Source: Clostridiaceae bacterium (lineage in GTDB: Bacteria > Bacillota > Clostridia > Monoglobales > Firm-18). Taken from it: DNA of 5,665 nucleotides. Each line of letters begins with the position of its first letter. Position 1 is the stretch's first letter. Positions 5,107-5,665 of the stretch are shown here, piece by piece. The position numbers were made by a program, and so were the translations under genes. The notes beneath the pieces are model-generated. The model was not told the DNA's origin. It saw nothing but the letters and a program-made list of their open reading frames with translations, and did no database searches. The DNA lies in NCBI GenBank assembly GCA_012511915.1, contig JAAZFB010000106.1, forward strand, positions 1 through 5,665, given 5' to 3'.

Positions 5107-5665
5107 ATGAGCAAAATGGTTATTGAAGGCGGTAGAAAACTTGAAGGGACAGTATCGGTACATAGCTCAAAAAACGCTGTTTTGCCTATTCTCGCCGCCA
5201 CCGTTTTGGGCGGTGGGAATAATACAATTCACAACTGTCCCAAACTAAAAGATGTTGCATCTTCGATTGAAATTTTAAAGGGCTTAGGATGTACCGTACA
5301 ATGGCATGAGAATAAAGTAATAATTAATTCAGACAATGTTTTCACTCATTACATACCGGAAGCACTGATGAGAGAAATGCGTTCATCGATAATATTTTTG
5401 GGAGCTATAATATCACGTTGCCAAAAGGCAACTATTTCAATGCCCGGAGGATGTGAACTTGGTCCGCGCCCCATTGATTTGCACTTAAAGGCTTTTCGCC
5501 AACTCGGCATTACCGTAGAAGAGTCCCACGGATATATTCGTTGCTTTGCCGATAATATAGTTTGCGATCATATCCATCTTGACTTTCCAAGTGTTGGCGC
5601 AACAGAAAATATAATGCTTGTTGCCGCTGTAGCAAAAGGTATTACAACAATAAGCACTGCCGCAA
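5107..5665 (+). CDS. murA: UDP-N-acetylglucosamine 1-carboxyvinyltransferase, 5' part
   Basis: Cytoplasmic enzyme of the EPSP-synthase fold that transfers enolpyruvate from PEP to UDP-GlcNAc, the first committed step of peptidoglycan precursor synthesis and the target of fosfomycin. The first 186 codons are present of a protein usually near 420 residues; the frame is open at the window edge. Key residues are present: K22 in SSKNAVLPILAA, R92 in MREMRSSI, and the PEP-site cysteine C116 in PGGCELGPRPIDLH (113-126), so a fosfomycin-sensitive active site is expected. FPSVGATENIM follows. The usual GAKN before the Lys reads SSKN here, a mild departure that may mark a divergent clostridial MurA paralogue. 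ATG at 5107 has GAGG about 13 bases upstream, a longish spacing; the next in-frame ATG (5116) is still further from it. The C-terminal half, including the second catalytic region, lies outside the window. Confidence 0.93.
   Translation, partial: MSKMVIEGGRKLEGTVSVHSSKNAVLPILAATVLGGGNNTIHNCPKLKDVASSIEILKGLGCTVQWHENKVIINSDNVFTHYIPEALMREMRSSIIFLGAIISRCQKATISMPGGCELGPRPIDLHLKAFRQLGITVEESHGYIRCFADNIVCDHIHLDFPSVGATENIMLVAAVAKGITTISTAA

Overview
The window comes from an AT-rich, low-GC Gram-positive genome, most likely a spore-forming or formerly spore-forming member of class Clostridia. The evidence is a clostridial-type class A penicillin-binding protein, a BofC C-terminal-domain protein, a YesL-type DUF624 membrane protein, purine-rich Shine-Dalgarno sites, TTG start codons, and sigma-A promoters with extended -10 boxes. 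I cannot place genus or species.

Layout. Positions 1-353 have no gene and hold two repeat elements (1-168 and 257-360) with an intrinsic-terminator-like hairpin between them. Positions 354-1947 are a leftward two-gene operon: a DUF624 membrane protein, then tcdA, the tRNA ct6A37-forming dehydratase. A well-formed promoter lies at 1984-2012. Positions 1948-2348 have no gene and hold that promoter, an apparently orphan rightward promoter (2020-2048), and two more repeat elements (2102-2264 and 2267-2349). A leftward BofC-like membrane-anchored protein (2349-2666) is divergent from a rightward complete class A PBP (2793-5015). The 5' part of murA (5107 to window end) follows, with its own promoter overlapping the PBP stop codon and a leader hairpin that covers its Shine-Dalgarno site.

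Function. PBP (peptidoglycan polymerisation and cross-linking) and MurA (first committed step of precursor synthesis) form a cell-wall block. The BofC-like protein may tie it to envelope or sporulation physiology, but that link is an inference from domain family and position. tcdA is a tRNA-modification gene and DUF624 is of unknown function.

The least ordinary part is not a gene. Four non-coding elements share termini beginning ATACTA, and two of them share an internal core. They sit in the gene-free spaces, and two end exactly at the stop codons of tcdA and the BofC-like gene. They look like a family of small non-autonomous (MITE-like) elements. The second unusual point is the murA leader, whose hairpin should differ depending on which promoter made the transcript.
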